From Pseudomonas grandcourensis (lineage in GTDB: Bacteria; Pseudomonadota; Gammaproteobacteria; Pseudomonadales; Pseudomonadaceae): DNA of 64,000 nucleotides. Shown here piece by piece: positions 36,861 through 46,089 of this stretch. Each line of letters starts with the position of its first letter. Positions within the stretch are counted from its first letter, which is position 1. The position numbers and the translations under genes were made by a program. The notes beneath the pieces were generated by a model. That model did not search any database, had not been told where the DNA came from, and saw only the letters and a program-made list of their open reading frames with translations. The stretch lies in assembly GCF_039909015.1 (NCBI RefSeq), contig NZ_CP150919.1, positions 3,386,501-3,450,500 on the forward strand. Reading direction: 5' to 3'.

Positions 36861-38111
36861 ATGAACATTTCCTCTGTCACCCATTCGCGGGTTCGACTTG
36901 TTACTACGATCATTCTTTGTTTCATGGTTGCACTTATGGAGGGTTTGGATCTCCAGGCTCCAGGTATCGCAGCTCAAGGAATGATGGCGGCATTTGAGAT
37001 CGACAAGCTGCACATGGGCTGGATTTTCAGTGCCGGTATATTGGGCATGCTCCCGGGCGCGTTCATCGGTGGCCGTTTGGCGGATCATCTTGGCCGCAAG
37101 CGCGTATTGATGGGATCTGTTGCACTTTTTGGCATTTTCTCGTTGGTCACAGCAGTCGCCTGGGATTTCAACAGCCTTGTTGTTGCTCGCTTCCTGACCG
37201 GTGCTGGATTGGGAGCATCCTTACCAAACCTGATTGCTCTCACCTCCGAGGTTGCTGGTGCAAAGCTTCGTGGGACGGCAGTAAGCATGATGTATTGCGG
37301 TGTACCTCTTGGTGCTGCATGCGCCGCAATGATAGGTGTGAACGATTTTGGTGTGGGCTGGCAGTTGGTCTTTTACGTAGGTGGATTTGTACCGCTTTTG
37401 ATCGTGCCGTTACTCGGTTTTTACCTGCCAGAATCTCAGGCCTATGAAAAAGCCACAGGGGAGGGCTTCACCTTACCTGCGCTGTTGTTCAAGGAAGGAC
37501 GGGGCAAACCAACGACATTGTTGTGGGTTAGTTTCTTTTTCACTCTGATGGTTACCTACATTCTAATTAACTGGCTGCCCAGCCTACTTATCGCGCAAGG
37601 CTTCACCAGCAAGGAAGCGAGTTGGGTGGTGCTTTCTATGCAAATTGGAGCAGCAGTTGGAACACTTTTGCTTGGCGCGCTAATGGACAGGCTGCCGACC
37701 TGGGTGATGTCTGTGGTCATTTACCTAGGTATTTTGAGTGCGTTGGCTGCACTTTACTTTTCAGTATCGTTGGCGGCGATGGTGGTTGCTGGATTTATAG
37801 CAGGAATGTTTACCACCGGCGGGCAGAGCGTGCTCTACGCGTTGGCCCCGATGTTCTACCCAGCGCTTGGGCGAGTTACAGGTGTAGGTAGCGCGGTGGC
37901 TATTGGTCGCCTAGGAGCCATGAGTGGCCCTCTGGTGGTAGGGAAAATGTTGGCGATGGGCACCGGTACGGCAGGTGTGATGCTTGCTTGTGCACCAGGC
38001 ATTGTCGTTGCCGCAATTTCTCTGTGCTTCCTGTCTGGCGCGAGGAAAAGTGCCGAAGATCAGCCCAAATTTGGCTCTGCAGCTAAGGCAGTTGTGCTCG
38101 GCGAAAGCTGA
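36861..38111 (+). CDS. mhpT: MFS aromatic-acid transporter, MhpT-like
   Basis: This 416-residue carrier has twelve predicted membrane segments and the loop-2-3 motif GGRLADHLGRKR. The start, with VALMEGLDLQAPGIAA (about residues 18-33), is characteristic of the aromatic acid:H+ symporter group that includes MhpT and PcaK. ACTGGAGGAGG precedes the ATG. It lies 185 bp after mhpE, beyond an imperfect hairpin (36681-36702), in the same unit, and probably imports the phenylpropanoid substrate. The exact substrate is inferred from the neighbours. Confidence 0.85.
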   Translation: MNISSVTHSRVRLVTTIILCFMVALMEGLDLQAPGIAAQGMMAAFEIDKLHMGWIFSAGILGMLPGAFIGGRLADHLGRKRVLMGSVALFGIFSLVTAVAWDFNSLVVARFLTGAGLGASLPNLIALTSEVAGAKLRGTAVSMMYCGVPLGAACAAMIGVNDFGVGWQLVFYVGGFVPLLIVPLLGFYLPESQAYEKATGEGFTLPALLFKEGRGKPTTLLWVSFFFTLMVTYILINWLPSLLIAQGFTSKEASWVVLSMQIGAAVGTLLLGALMDRLPTWVMSVVIYLGILSALAALYFSVSLAAMVVAGFIAGMFTTGGQSVLYALAPMFYPALGRVTGVGSAVAIGRLGAMSGPLVVGKMLAMGTGTAGVMLACAPGIVVAAISLCFLSGARKSAEDQPKFGSAAKAVVLGES

Positions 38112-38147
38112 TGAGAGGGGGGCAAACAATATTTACTGTGAATCACC

Positions 38148-38163
38148 TGCATGCTAGCATGCA
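38148..38163 (+). promoter_or_regulatory. Putative GntR operator, perfect 16-bp palindrome
   Basis: TGCATGCTAGCATGCA is its own reverse complement and is the most symmetrical of the copies. It stands 120 bp before the TfdB-like hydroxylase gene. Confidence 0.7.
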
Positions 38164-38282
38164 AGATAATGGTTCAGCAGCGACAAGTTGACGCACCTGC
38201 CTGACGCTTGCCGAGGTGCAAGCGAGCAAATAGCTAAAGCCAGAAAATAACTACAAATCTGCGTTTGATGGAGATAACAAAA

Positions 38283-40040
38283 ATGAACGATTCCAAGCAG
38301 TTCGATACCGACGTACTTGTGGTTGGCACTGGGCCTGCAGGCGCCACCACAGCCCTGGCATTAGCTACGTACGGGGTACGTGTTCGGGTCATCACAATGT
38401 TCAACTATCTAGCGAACTCCCCGCGGGCCCACATCACGAACCAGCGTGCTATGGAAGCCATGCGGGATCTCGGGGTGGAAGATGTCGTGCTAAAGCATGC
38501 GACCCCTTGGGAGCAGATGGGCGATACCCTAATCACTACAAGTCTCGCGGGTGAAGAAATCGCTCGTATGAGAACTTGGGGTTCCGGTGAAGCGCGAAAA
38601 GGTGACTACATTCTGGGCAGTCCATGCCCTATGGTAGATATTACTCAGCCGCTTATGGAACCGATTTTGGTGCAGCACGCGGCGGAAAGGGGAGCGCAGT
38701 TCTCTTTCAATACCGAGTACATGAGTCACGTCCAAGACGACGACGGCGTTACTGTCACGCTCAAGGATGTACTGAGTGGGCGCGAATATACCGTGCGGAC
38801 TCAATATCTGGTTGGAGCTGACGGTGCCCGCTCCAAAATTGCCGAACACATTGGTCTCCCAATCGAAGGTGAGATGGCGCGCGCGGGGACAGCTTATGTG
38901 ATTTTCAACGCTGACTTGAGCCGCTATGTTGCTCATCGCCCAAGCGTACTCCAGTGGATCGCAAATCCTGTGGCTGGTTTCGGCGAAATCGGCTTAGGTT
39001 TACTGCGGGCAGTACGGCCTTGGGATCAGTGGATCGCTGGCTGGGGCTTCGATATGTCCAAGGGCGAACCCGACTTCTCTCCAGCGCACGTGCTGGAACG
39101 CATTCGCACTCTTGTCGGCGATCCAGAGCTCGAAGTTGAAGTTGAGAAAAACTCGACTTGGTACGTGAATCAGGCGTATGCCACTTACTACTCAAAAGGA
39201 CGCGTGCATTGTGGTGGTGATGCGGTGCATCGCCATCCACCTTCCAGCGGCCTGGGATCTAATACCTCTCTCCAAGATGGATTCAACCTAGCTTGGAAGC
39301 TTGCTTACGTAATTAAAGGCTACGCGGGTGAGGCACTGTTGGACTCATATTCACTGGAGCGAGCGCCGGTTGGTAAACAAATCGTGACGAGGGCCAATCA
39401 GTCTCGCGCCGACTACGCACCATTCAAAGAATGCTTCCGCATGAATCAGGAAACCGACACTGTCGAGAAGCTGCTGCAGCGGATGCGTGACCCTTCTGCC
39501 GAGGGTGTTCAAACTCGCGAGCTGCTACAAAAAGCCCTTGAACTCAAAAACTATGAATTCAATGCCCAAGGGGTTGAGCTCAACCAACGCTATGAATCCA
39601 ATGCCGTAGTAGTAGATGAAAAGGCAGGTGAAGAACGCTGGTCACGTGACAAGCAGCTCTATCTGCAAGCCACTACACGCCCTGGTGCCAAAATCCCTCA
39701 CGTGTGGCTGGTCGACAAAAATGGATTGCGTACCTCAACACTTGATGTGACGGGTAAAGGGAAGTTCTCCCTGGTTACAGGCTTGGCTGGTCAGGCATGG
39801 GTGGAAGCTGTTCGGGAGCTGAATTTGCCATTCCTCCGTACCGTGGTTACAGGTGCCAAGGGAACAGCCGATCCGTATTTCGATTGGCAGCGTGTCCGGG
39901 AAATCCATGAAGCCGGGGCCATCCTTGTTCGGCCTGACGGTTATATCGCATGGAGACAATCAGAAGCGGTATGGAGCGAGAGCGAAGCCTTGAATCAGTT
40001 GCGGAGTGCATTGGAAGGGATCCTCGACACTAGCCTCTGA
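38283..40040 (+). CDS. FAD-dependent phenol hydroxylase, TfdB-like
   Basis: This 585-residue class A flavoprotein monooxygenase has VLVVGTGPAGATTALALA for FAD binding, VGADGARSKIAEHIG as the DG motif and CGGDAVHRHPPSSGLGSNTS as the GD motif. The N-terminal NSPRAHITNQRAMEAMRDLG segment and the length fit 2,4-dichlorophenol/phenol hydroxylases (TfdB type) better than MhpA. In this operon it probably makes the catechol cleaved by MhpB. The ATG at 38283 is preceded by GGAGATAAC; the frame extends 18 bases upstream. It has its own operator and promoter region. Confidence 0.88.
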   Translation: MNDSKQFDTDVLVVGTGPAGATTALALATYGVRVRVITMFNYLANSPRAHITNQRAMEAMRDLGVEDVVLKHATPWEQMGDTLITTSLAGEEIARMRTWGSGEARKGDYILGSPCPMVDITQPLMEPILVQHAAERGAQFSFNTEYMSHVQDDDGVTVTLKDVLSGREYTVRTQYLVGADGARSKIAEHIGLPIEGEMARAGTAYVIFNADLSRYVAHRPSVLQWIANPVAGFGEIGLGLLRAVRPWDQWIAGWGFDMSKGEPDFSPAHVLERIRTLVGDPELEVEVEKNSTWYVNQAYATYYSKGRVHCGGDAVHRHPPSSGLGSNTSLQDGFNLAWKLAYVIKGYAGEALLDSYSLERAPVGKQIVTRANQSRADYAPFKECFRMNQETDTVEKLLQRMRDPSAEGVQTRELLQKALELKNYEFNAQGVELNQRYESNAVVVDEKAGEERWSRDKQLYLQATTRPGAKIPHVWLVDKNGLRTSTLDVTGKGKFSLVTGLAGQAWVEAVRELNLPFLRTVVTGAKGTADPYFDWQRVREIHEAGAILVRPDGYIAWRQSEAVWSESEALNQLRSALEGILDTSL

Positions 40041-40047
40041 ATAAGGG

Positions 40048-40075
40048 TGGGGGCGTTCAAGCGTGACGCTCCCTT
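40048..40075 (+). terminator. Hairpin after the TfdB-like hydroxylase gene
   Basis: GGGGGCGT (about 40048-40055) pairs with ACGCTCCC (about 40065-40072) with one mismatch, and TTT follows. It may terminate or attenuate before the aldehyde dehydrogenase gene. Confidence 0.4.
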
Positions 40076-40171
40076 TCCCCATGGGGCTCAACTCCTATCT
40101 TCCGTGAAGGCGATATGCCTAGTCACATTCGCGTGACGGCTTTCGAGATCTTCAACCGCAGGAAAATATTG

Positions 40172-41755
40172 ATGCCTATAGTTCTTGGTCAGCATTTCAT
40201 TGGAGGCGGTCGCAGCGGTTTTGGCCAACCTCTGCATAAGAGTATCGATGCCACCACTGGTGAAGTCTTGCCTTACAGCTTCTACCAGGCGATCGACGCT
40301 GAAATCAATGCTGCTGCTCAGGCTGCAAAGGCAGCATTTTGTGAATTTCGCCAGATAAGTACGGTTCGCCGCGCGGAGTTCCTTGACGCCATTGCTGACG
40401 AGTTGGATCAGTTAGGTGATGATTTCGTTGCGATTGTATGTCAGGAAACTGCGCTACCAATTGCGCGCATCCAAGGCGAGCGAGCGCGTACGAGTGGCCA
40501 GATGCGGTTATTCGCTAAAGTCGTCCGCTATGGAGATTTCCTTGGTGTTCGCATTGACCAGAGCCTTCCAGACCGCAAGCCGATGCCCCGTGTCGACTTG
40601 CGCCAGTACCGAATCGGTATTGGCCCAGTAGCCGTGTTCGGTGCCAGTAACTTTCCGTTGGCTTTCTCCACCGCAGGAGGGGACACCGCCGCTGCATTGG
40701 CTGCCGGCTGCCCAGTTGTATTGAAGGCCCACAGTGGTCATATGGCCACAGCGGATATGGTGGGCTGCGCAATTGTCCGGGCTGCTGAGCGCTCCGGCAT
40801 GCCGAAGGGCGTGTTCAATATGATCTTTGGTTCCGGCGTCGGAGAGGGGCTGGTGAAACATCCGGCTATACAAGCAGTAGGTTTTACCGGCTCTTTGGCC
40901 GGTGGCACTGCCCTATGTAAGATCGCCAGCGAACGTCCACAACCAATCCCGGTGTTCGCTGAAATGTCGAGCATCAATCCGGTGGTTTTACTCCCAGGTG
41001 CGTTGGCCGCTCGCGGTGTAACGATCGCGAGGGAGCTTGCTGCTTCGGTGGTGATGGGAGCCGGCCAGTTTTGTACCAATCCGGGCTTGGTTATCGGTAT
41101 TCGCTCGGTTGAACTGGATGCCTTCACCGATATTCTAAAAGAGCATCTAGGTGCTCAGGCACCACAAACCATGCTTAATTCAGGTGGTCTGCGCAGCTAC
41201 CGTCAGGGCGTGGAGCATCTGCTGTCGCACCCAGGTGTGACCCATCTTGCAGGCAAGACTCAGGAAGGTAAACAGGCCGAGGCTCAGCTATTCAAAGCCG
41301 ACGTGAGTTTGCTGCTTAATGGTGATCTGTTGTTGCAAGAGGAGGTATTTGGCCCTACCACCTTGCTGATCGAAGTCGCTGATGACACCGAGTTGGAGGG
41401 CGCATTGCGGGCCTTGCGCGGCCAGCTAACGGCCACACTAATCGGTGAGCCGACCGACCTGAAGCGGTACCAGTGGCTGGTTCCTTTACTTGAAGAAAAA
41501 GTCGGCCGCATCTTGGTCAACGGTTACCCGACTGGCGTTGAAGTCTGCGATGCGATGGTTCATGGCGGCCCGTACCCGGCGACCTCCGATGCTCGCGGTA
41601 CTTCAGTGGGTACTCTGGCGATCGACCGATTCCTGCGCCCTGTTTGCCATCAAAATTTTCCGGACGCTTTACTGCCTAAGGCCTTGCAGAACGCCAACCC
41701 ACTCGGACTTAAACGTCTGGTAAATGGCATCTGGACTAGCGATCCCATCTTCTGA
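40172..41755 (+). CDS. Aldehyde dehydrogenase (NADP+), ketoglutarate-semialdehyde dehydrogenase type
   Basis: The 527-residue ALDH belongs to the long subgroup that includes 2,5-dioxovalerate dehydrogenases. FGASNFPLAFSTAGGDTAAA forms the cofactor pocket, FAEMSSINPV holds the general-base Glu and GAGQFCTNPG the catalytic Cys. The ATG at 40172 follows AGGAAAATATTG; the frame runs further upstream without a better site. It ends cluster 2 and may oxidise an aldehyde formed from the side chain of the substrate. The precise substrate is unknown. Confidence 0.85.
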   Translation: MPIVLGQHFIGGGRSGFGQPLHKSIDATTGEVLPYSFYQAIDAEINAAAQAAKAAFCEFRQISTVRRAEFLDAIADELDQLGDDFVAIVCQETALPIARIQGERARTSGQMRLFAKVVRYGDFLGVRIDQSLPDRKPMPRVDLRQYRIGIGPVAVFGASNFPLAFSTAGGDTAAALAAGCPVVLKAHSGHMATADMVGCAIVRAAERSGMPKGVFNMIFGSGVGEGLVKHPAIQAVGFTGSLAGGTALCKIASERPQPIPVFAEMSSINPVVLLPGALAARGVTIARELAASVVMGAGQFCTNPGLVIGIRSVELDAFTDILKEHLGAQAPQTMLNSGGLRSYRQGVEHLLSHPGVTHLAGKTQEGKQAEAQLFKADVSLLLNGDLLLQEEVFGPTTLLIEVADDTELEGALRALRGQLTATLIGEPTDLKRYQWLVPLLEEKVGRILVNGYPTGVEVCDAMVHGGPYPATSDARGTSVGTLAIDRFLRPVCHQNFPDALLPKALQNANPLGLKRLVNGIWTSDPIF

Positions 41756-42245
41756 AACGGACGGGAGCTGACCTCGGATTTGGCATCAAAAATCAATAAG
41801 CCATCGCGTTGGTAAGTGCTGGATCTGCTGCCGACACCAAAAGCTGAAGCTACTAAGAAATTCAGAACAGAACTTTTCGCAGCCATCGACGCAATAGCTG
41901 CTGTAGACATTCAGCACCTTTATCGGTGCTGCGTGTACGTGACGTATAACCCATCACGGCGTGTTCCTTTGTGAAGTTAAACTTCCCTTCAATGGGGTCG
42001 GGCGGCAAGGTGATCCTTTGCTGCCTTTTTTTTCGGCTTCAGTAGCAAATCTCTGCAACCGAACTGGAGCCAGTTTTCGGAACAAGTTTTTAAGTATACC
42101 AGGAGAGTTTGTTTTTTCGGTGGCTGCCCTTTTTCTTCAAAGAGACGCGACCCGTGGTCAGCACTCTGCTCTCTCCACATCCGCTCGACTGGTCGGTAGT
42201 TAAGGGGGCGAACCAGTTGCTGTTCGACCTCACTGGCGATTGGCT
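41756..42245. other. Stretch without a supported gene
   Basis: A 52-codon plus frame from a GTG at about 41816 (LDLLPTPKAEATKKF) and an 86-codon minus frame ending at 41989 are open, but neither is recognisable nor well placed. It looks like decayed sequence at the cluster-2 boundary. Confidence 0.4.
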
Positions 42246-42455
42246 TCACTCAGACGTCATAAGCACAGCAAGCGTCATGTTGATGAACACCTCATTCTTG
42301 CTGATTGTGTCCAAAGCACCACGAACGTTGCCGGCGACTTCCGCTGATCCACGCTGCTCAACCCAAAGCGTCAGCTCCATGATTGCGGCTTCGAGGGCGA
42401 GTTGGTTCTGATTGATCTTGAAGAGTAGGGAAGGGAGTAGGTCTGAATCCGACAT
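42246..42455 (-). CDS. Small conserved-type Pseudomonas hypothetical protein
   Basis: This 69-residue protein (MSDSDLLPSLLFKINQNQLA, then IMELTLWVEQRGSAEV) is probably all-helical, soluble and without Cys. The sequence looks like a real coding region, with an AGGTATCCCC segment before the ATG. I associate this type of small protein with Pseudomonas genomes but know no function for it. It lies beside a decayed gene in a junction region between the catabolic cluster and the next operon. Confidence 0.6.
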   Translation of the reverse strand: MSDSDLLPSLLFKINQNQLALEAAIMELTLWVEQRGSAEVAGNVRGALDTISKNEVFINMTLAVLMTSE

Positions 42456-42558
42456 GGGGATACCTCCATGGAAAGAGGTCAGCGTAGCAGGCTGGTGCTA
42501 TTCCCGTTCTAGCTACCGGGCGATTAAGATCACCGCTTCCATTTTAGAAATCAGCTCT

Positions 42559-42774
42559 CTAAGCATCTGCATAAGGGCGAGCGAGATGCTCTGTCGGCAA
42601 AGTAGGAACATCCACGCACCAACGGTATCGAGTGTTCAGCACTGAGGAAACAGCATCCACCTCTGTCCTGACCCGGAACACATCATGCTTTCTAGCTGAA
42701 CCTCCCTCTACAAAATCAACGACCTCTATCGCGTGGTGTCATCGCCTAGTGTGGTGGTCAATCACCTTAAATCT
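42559..42774 (-). pseudogene. Decayed homologue of the 66-residue protein at 47586-47786
   Basis: Reading the minus strand from 42774 gives RFKVID, a stop (TGA), then IEVVDFVEGGSARKHDVFRV and RTEVDAVSSVLN. The intact relative at 47586 reads RFRVIE and then RVVDLVEGGSASKHGVFRV and RTEADAVCSTLN. The region between is shortened and out of frame, and the C terminus diverges. The copy is therefore a broken relative of that gene about 5 kb away. Confidence 0.7.
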
Positions 42775-42898
42775 TGACTGTGTGGTGCGATCTCTGCTGA
42801 AAGCGCAGTTTTAAAGAAGCCGGCAACACGTACCGACTTAAACTTCGTAACTGGCTTCATTAAAAGCGCAGAAACGATCCCTCCCTGCCGCTTTGAGA

Positions 42899-43678
42899 TC
42901 AATCTAAATTCCGCGCGGAGTTGGTCAACGCACGAGAGCATTGCAACAGCGCCGGTGCCAGTTGCCGCTCGGCATCCGCGCGGCTCCAGCGACTGGTAGG
43001 TGCTACCACATGCACCGCAGCTACCGGTCGGCCATTAGCGCCCAGCACAGGTGCACCGATGGTCATATCACCGAGAAAAAGTTCTTGGGTATTGACCGCA
43101 TAACCTTGCTCGCGCACTTCCTCAAGAGACTCCAGGATCTTGTCGACCTGCGTCAACGTATGGCTGGTGTGAGCGATTCGCTGGCTATTTTCAATCAACA
43201 CCAACGCTTCATCCTGTGGCAGCGCGCTTAAGTAAGCCCTGCCGGACGCAGTGCAATACATCGGCACGCGCGACCCAATCGGCATATGCACCGGCACAAA
43301 ACCTGAGCTGACAAATCGCGCAATGTAGGTCATGTCGTAGCCCGCTGGCTCAGTAAGGCAGGAGGTCTCCCCGGTCAGGCGCGTCAGTTCGGAAAGGAAC
43401 GGGTTGGCCACTTCAATCAGCGAATGGGCATCCAGGTAACTGAAGCCGAGTTCCAGCACACGTGGTGTCAGTTGGTAATGGCGTGTGCGGGAGTGTTTCC
43501 GAAGGTAACCAAGGCTTTCCAGAGTAAACACCATGCGTTGCGCGGAGCTTTTGGTCATGCCAGCGGCGTCAGCCACCTCTGCAAGGCTCATGCTACGGCG
43601 CTGTGCGCTGAATGCCTTGAGTACCGACAGGCCTTTTTCCAGGGATTGATTATGCAAACTGTTGCGTTCTTCGGTCAT
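42899..43678 (-). CDS. IclR-family transcriptional regulator
   Basis: This 259-residue regulator has an N-terminal winged helix (SLEKGLSVLKAF, SLAEVADAAGMTKSSAQRMV) and a C-terminal effector domain with GSRVPMYCTASGRAYLSALP and AVHVVAP, typical of IclR proteins. The start at 43678 (MTEERNSL) is preferred to the frame's earlier GTG-like start. It is divergent from an amino-acid ABC transporter. The shared promoter carries a 10-bp inverted repeat suited to a dimeric regulator. The effector may be the imported amino acid or amine. Confidence 0.9.
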   Translation of the reverse strand: MTEERNSLHNQSLEKGLSVLKAFSAQRRSMSLAEVADAAGMTKSSAQRMVFTLESLGYLRKHSRTRHYQLTPRVLELGFSYLDAHSLIEVANPFLSELTRLTGETSCLTEPAGYDMTYIARFVSSGFVPVHMPIGSRVPMYCTASGRAYLSALPQDEALVLIENSQRIAHTSHTLTQVDKILESLEEVREQGYAVNTQELFLGDMTIGAPVLGANGRPVAAVHVVAPTSRWSRADAERQLAPALLQCSRALTNSARNLD

Positions 43679-43753
43679 GGCCCACTCGTTGTCAGTTGGA
43701 TCAACTCTCAGGAGATTTCTACACCACAAAGCAAAAATTGACCATTAAATATC

Positions 43754-43802
43754 GCATATCGATACGAATGATTCATTTAGCGCAATTTATCAATCGATAT
43801 GC
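43754..43802. promoter_or_regulatory. Inverted repeat, candidate IclR operator
   Basis: GCATATCGAT (43754-43763) and its exact reverse complement ATCGATATGC (43793-43802) are 29 bp apart, between the IclR and ABC-transporter genes. Confidence 0.6.
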
Positions 43803-43892
43803 ACTCCTGATTAATCGGAATGGCATGAGGCTTGCGATTGTTCTCTTGCCGCTAGCGGTACTGACAATCCGTTTTCCTTCTGGAGTAACCCG

Positions 43893-44675
43893 ATGAACAG
43901 TCTTTCACACGTGTTTCGCCGCATTGCCTTCGGCCTATGCGCCACCCTTTGCGTGTCCACCGTGCACGCGGCCAGTGCGACCTCGTACAAAGTTGGTGCA
44001 ACCGCCAGCGGTTCGCCGTTTACATTCCTTGATATCAAGAGCAACAGCATTCAGGGGGTGATGGTCGATGTTGCGCAGGCGGTAGGCAAGGCTGGGGGCT
44101 TCACCAGCCAGATCGAACAGACCAACTTCGCCGCGCTTATTCCTTCGCTAACGTCCGAAAAGCTCGACTTCATTTCCGCCGGCATGCTGAAAACCGAAGA
44201 GCGTAAAAAAGTCGTCGACTTCAGTAGCCCGGTCTACGCCTACGGTGAAGGCCTGATCATCAGCGCCGATGACAATGCCGCATACCCCGACCTAAGCCCG
44301 CTCAAAGATCAGGTCGTTGGTGTACAGGCCGGCACCATTTTTTACGACCAGCTCAACAAGCTCGGCATCTTCAAGGAGATCCGCACCTACGACTCCATTG
44401 GCGAAATGATCCGTGACCTGTCCCTGGGTCGCATCAAGGCTGCCGTGGGTGACCAGCCGGTGGTGGCCTACCAGATCCGGCAGAACCTGTTCAAAGGCGT
44501 GAAACTAGCCGCCGACTACAAACCCACCAATGTCGGCGAGGTTTGCCTAGTGGTGCGCAAGGGCGATACCGAAACCCTCGAGCGATTGAATCAGGCCATC
44601 GCCAGTATCAAGGCTGACGGAACCCTGGCAAATATCCTCAAGAAGTGGGGGCTTGATGCCCAGGTGAACCTATGA
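43893..44675 (+). CDS. Amino-acid ABC transporter substrate-binding protein
   Basis: This 260-residue periplasmic protein of the SBP_bac_3 family has a signal peptide (about residues 1-27, cleavage near VHAAS). The family's first-domain pattern is GSPFTFLDIKSNSIQGVMVD, and the EKLDFISAGMLKTEERKKVV segment is typical of polar amino-acid binders. The ATG follows CTGGAGTAACCCG. Its stop overlaps the permease start. The ligand is unknown; an amine-containing compound fits the oxidase at the end of the operon. Confidence 0.9.
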   Translation: MNSLSHVFRRIAFGLCATLCVSTVHAASATSYKVGATASGSPFTFLDIKSNSIQGVMVDVAQAVGKAGGFTSQIEQTNFAALIPSLTSEKLDFISAGMLKTEERKKVVDFSSPVYAYGEGLIISADDNAAYPDLSPLKDQVVGVQAGTIFYDQLNKLGIFKEIRTYDSIGEMIRDLSLGRIKAAVGDQPVVAYQIRQNLFKGVKLAADYKPTNVGEVCLVVRKGDTETLERLNQAIASIKADGTLANILKKWGLDAQVNL

Positions 44676-45340
44676 GCCCCACTGAATTCCTGCAAAGCGC
44701 CGTGGATTTTTTACCCATCCTGCTTCAGGGCGCCTGGGTGACTATCCAGATCACCGTGCTGTCGTTCCTCCTCAGCAGCGCGATCGGCCTGGTGTTGGCG
44801 CTGCTCAAGCTGTCACCGATCCGTGTGCTGTCGGTAACGGCGAGTACGGTGATCAACGTGATTCGCGGCCTGCCGATCATCGTGCAGCTGTTTTACATTT
44901 ACTTCGTACTGCCGGACATGGGCGTTCACCTGACCGCCTTCCAAGCTGGGGTGATCGGCATGGGCATCGCCTATTCCGCCTATCAGGCCGAGAACTTTCG
45001 CACCGGCATCATCGCCGTGGAGCAAGGACAGCGCGAAGCCGCCGAAGCCTTGGGCATGCGCTCGGTACTGATGATGCGCCGCGTGATTCTGCCCCAGGCA
45101 TTCCGTATCGCCTTGCCACCCTATGGCAACACCTTGGTGATGATGCTCAAGGACTCCTCACTGGTATCCACCATTACCGTCGCCGAGATGACGCGCCAAG
45201 GGCAATTGATTGCCTCATCCACCTTTCAGAACATGACTGTTTATACCCTGGTGGCTTTGCTCTACCTGCTGATGAGCCTGCCGTTGGTGTATGGCCTGCG
45301 CCGCATGGAACAGCATCTGAGCCGGAGGAAAAAAGCATGA
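44672..45340 (+). CDS. Amino-acid ABC transporter permease
   Basis: The 222-residue inner-membrane protein has about five helices and the HisM/GlnP-type EAA loop ([20 protein letters not shown], then [15 protein letters not shown]). One permease gene suggests a homodimer. It overlaps both neighbours by ATGA (44672 and 45337). Confidence 0.92.
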   Translation: MSPTEFLQSAVDFLPILLQGAWVTIQITVLSFLLSSAIGLVLALLKLSPIRVLSVTASTVINVIRGLPIIVQLFYIYFVLPDMGVHLTAFQAGVIGMGIAYSAYQAENFRTGIIAVEQGQREAAEALGMRSVLMMRRVILPQAFRIALPPYGNTLVMMLKDSSLVSTITVAEMTRQGQLIASSTFQNMTVYTLVALLYLLMSLPLVYGLRRMEQHLSRRKKA

Positions 45341-46089
45341 TCGAGATTCGCCAGCTGCAAAAACAATACGGCAGCCACCGGGTGCTGCACGGCGTAGACC
45401 TTGACGTCGCCAAAGGGGAGGTGGTGTGCCTGATCGGCCCCTCCGGCTCGGGCAAGTCCACGTTGCTGCGCTGCATCAATGCACTGGAAACCTACGAAGG
45501 CGGTGTTATCACCGCGTTCGGCGAAACCGTGCAACGGGGCAGTAAAACCGTGCACGCGCTGCGAAGCCGCATGGGCATGGTGTTCCAGCGTTTCAACCTG
45601 TTTCCCCATCGCACTGTGTTGGAAAACGTCATGGAAGGCCCGGTATACGTCAAGGGTGAGTCACCCAATCAAGCGCGTGCAGAAGCCTTGGCCTTACTGG
45701 AAAAGGTTGGTCTCTCGGCAAAGGCGGACGCCTATCCGGAACAACTTTCCGGTGGCCAGCAACAGCGGGTGGCCATCGCGCGCGCCTTGGCGATGAAGCC
45801 CGAAGCCATGCTGTTCGACGAACCTACCTCGGCCCTCGACCCTGAACTGGTGGGTGATGTACTGGCAGTCATGCGTACCCTCGCGGATGAGGGCATGACC
45901 ATGATCGTGGTCACCCATGAAATGGGTTTTGCCCGCGAAGTGGCTGACCGCGTGTGCTTCCTCCATGGCGGTTACATCGTTGAAAGCGGCCCGGCGGAGC
46001 AAGTCCTGGGCAATCCGCAGCAGCCGCGAACCCAAGACTTTTTGCGCCGGGTACTGCATCCGACCGCCAGCACCCGGAGCCTGTCATGA
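45337..46089 (+). CDS. Amino-acid ABC transporter ATP-binding protein
   Basis: This 250-residue ATPase has Walker [10 protein letters not shown] (residues about 32-40), Q-loop at [13 protein letters not shown], signature [16 protein letters not shown], Walker [14 protein letters not shown] and switch His in VVTHEMGF. It powers the importer formed with the two preceding genes and is coupled to the oxidase gene by an ATGA overlap at 46086. Confidence 0.94.
   Translation: MIEIRQLQKQYGSHRVLHGVDLDVAKGEVVCLIGPSGSGKSTLLRCINALETYEGGVITAFGETVQRGSKTVHALRSRMGMVFQRFNLFPHRTVLENVMEGPVYVKGESPNQARAEALALLEKVGLSAKADAYPEQLSGGQQQRVAIARALAMKPEAMLFDEPTSALDPELVGDVLAVMRTLADEGMTMIVVTHEMGFAREVADRVCFLHGGYIVESGPAEQVLGNPQQPRTQDFLRRVLHPTASTRSLS

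Noticed and set aside
41989..42249. 86-codon minus-strand ORF overlapping the 69-residue gene by GTGA
   Set aside because: The overlap looks like coupling, but the sequence is Lys/Arg-rich and has no visible family.
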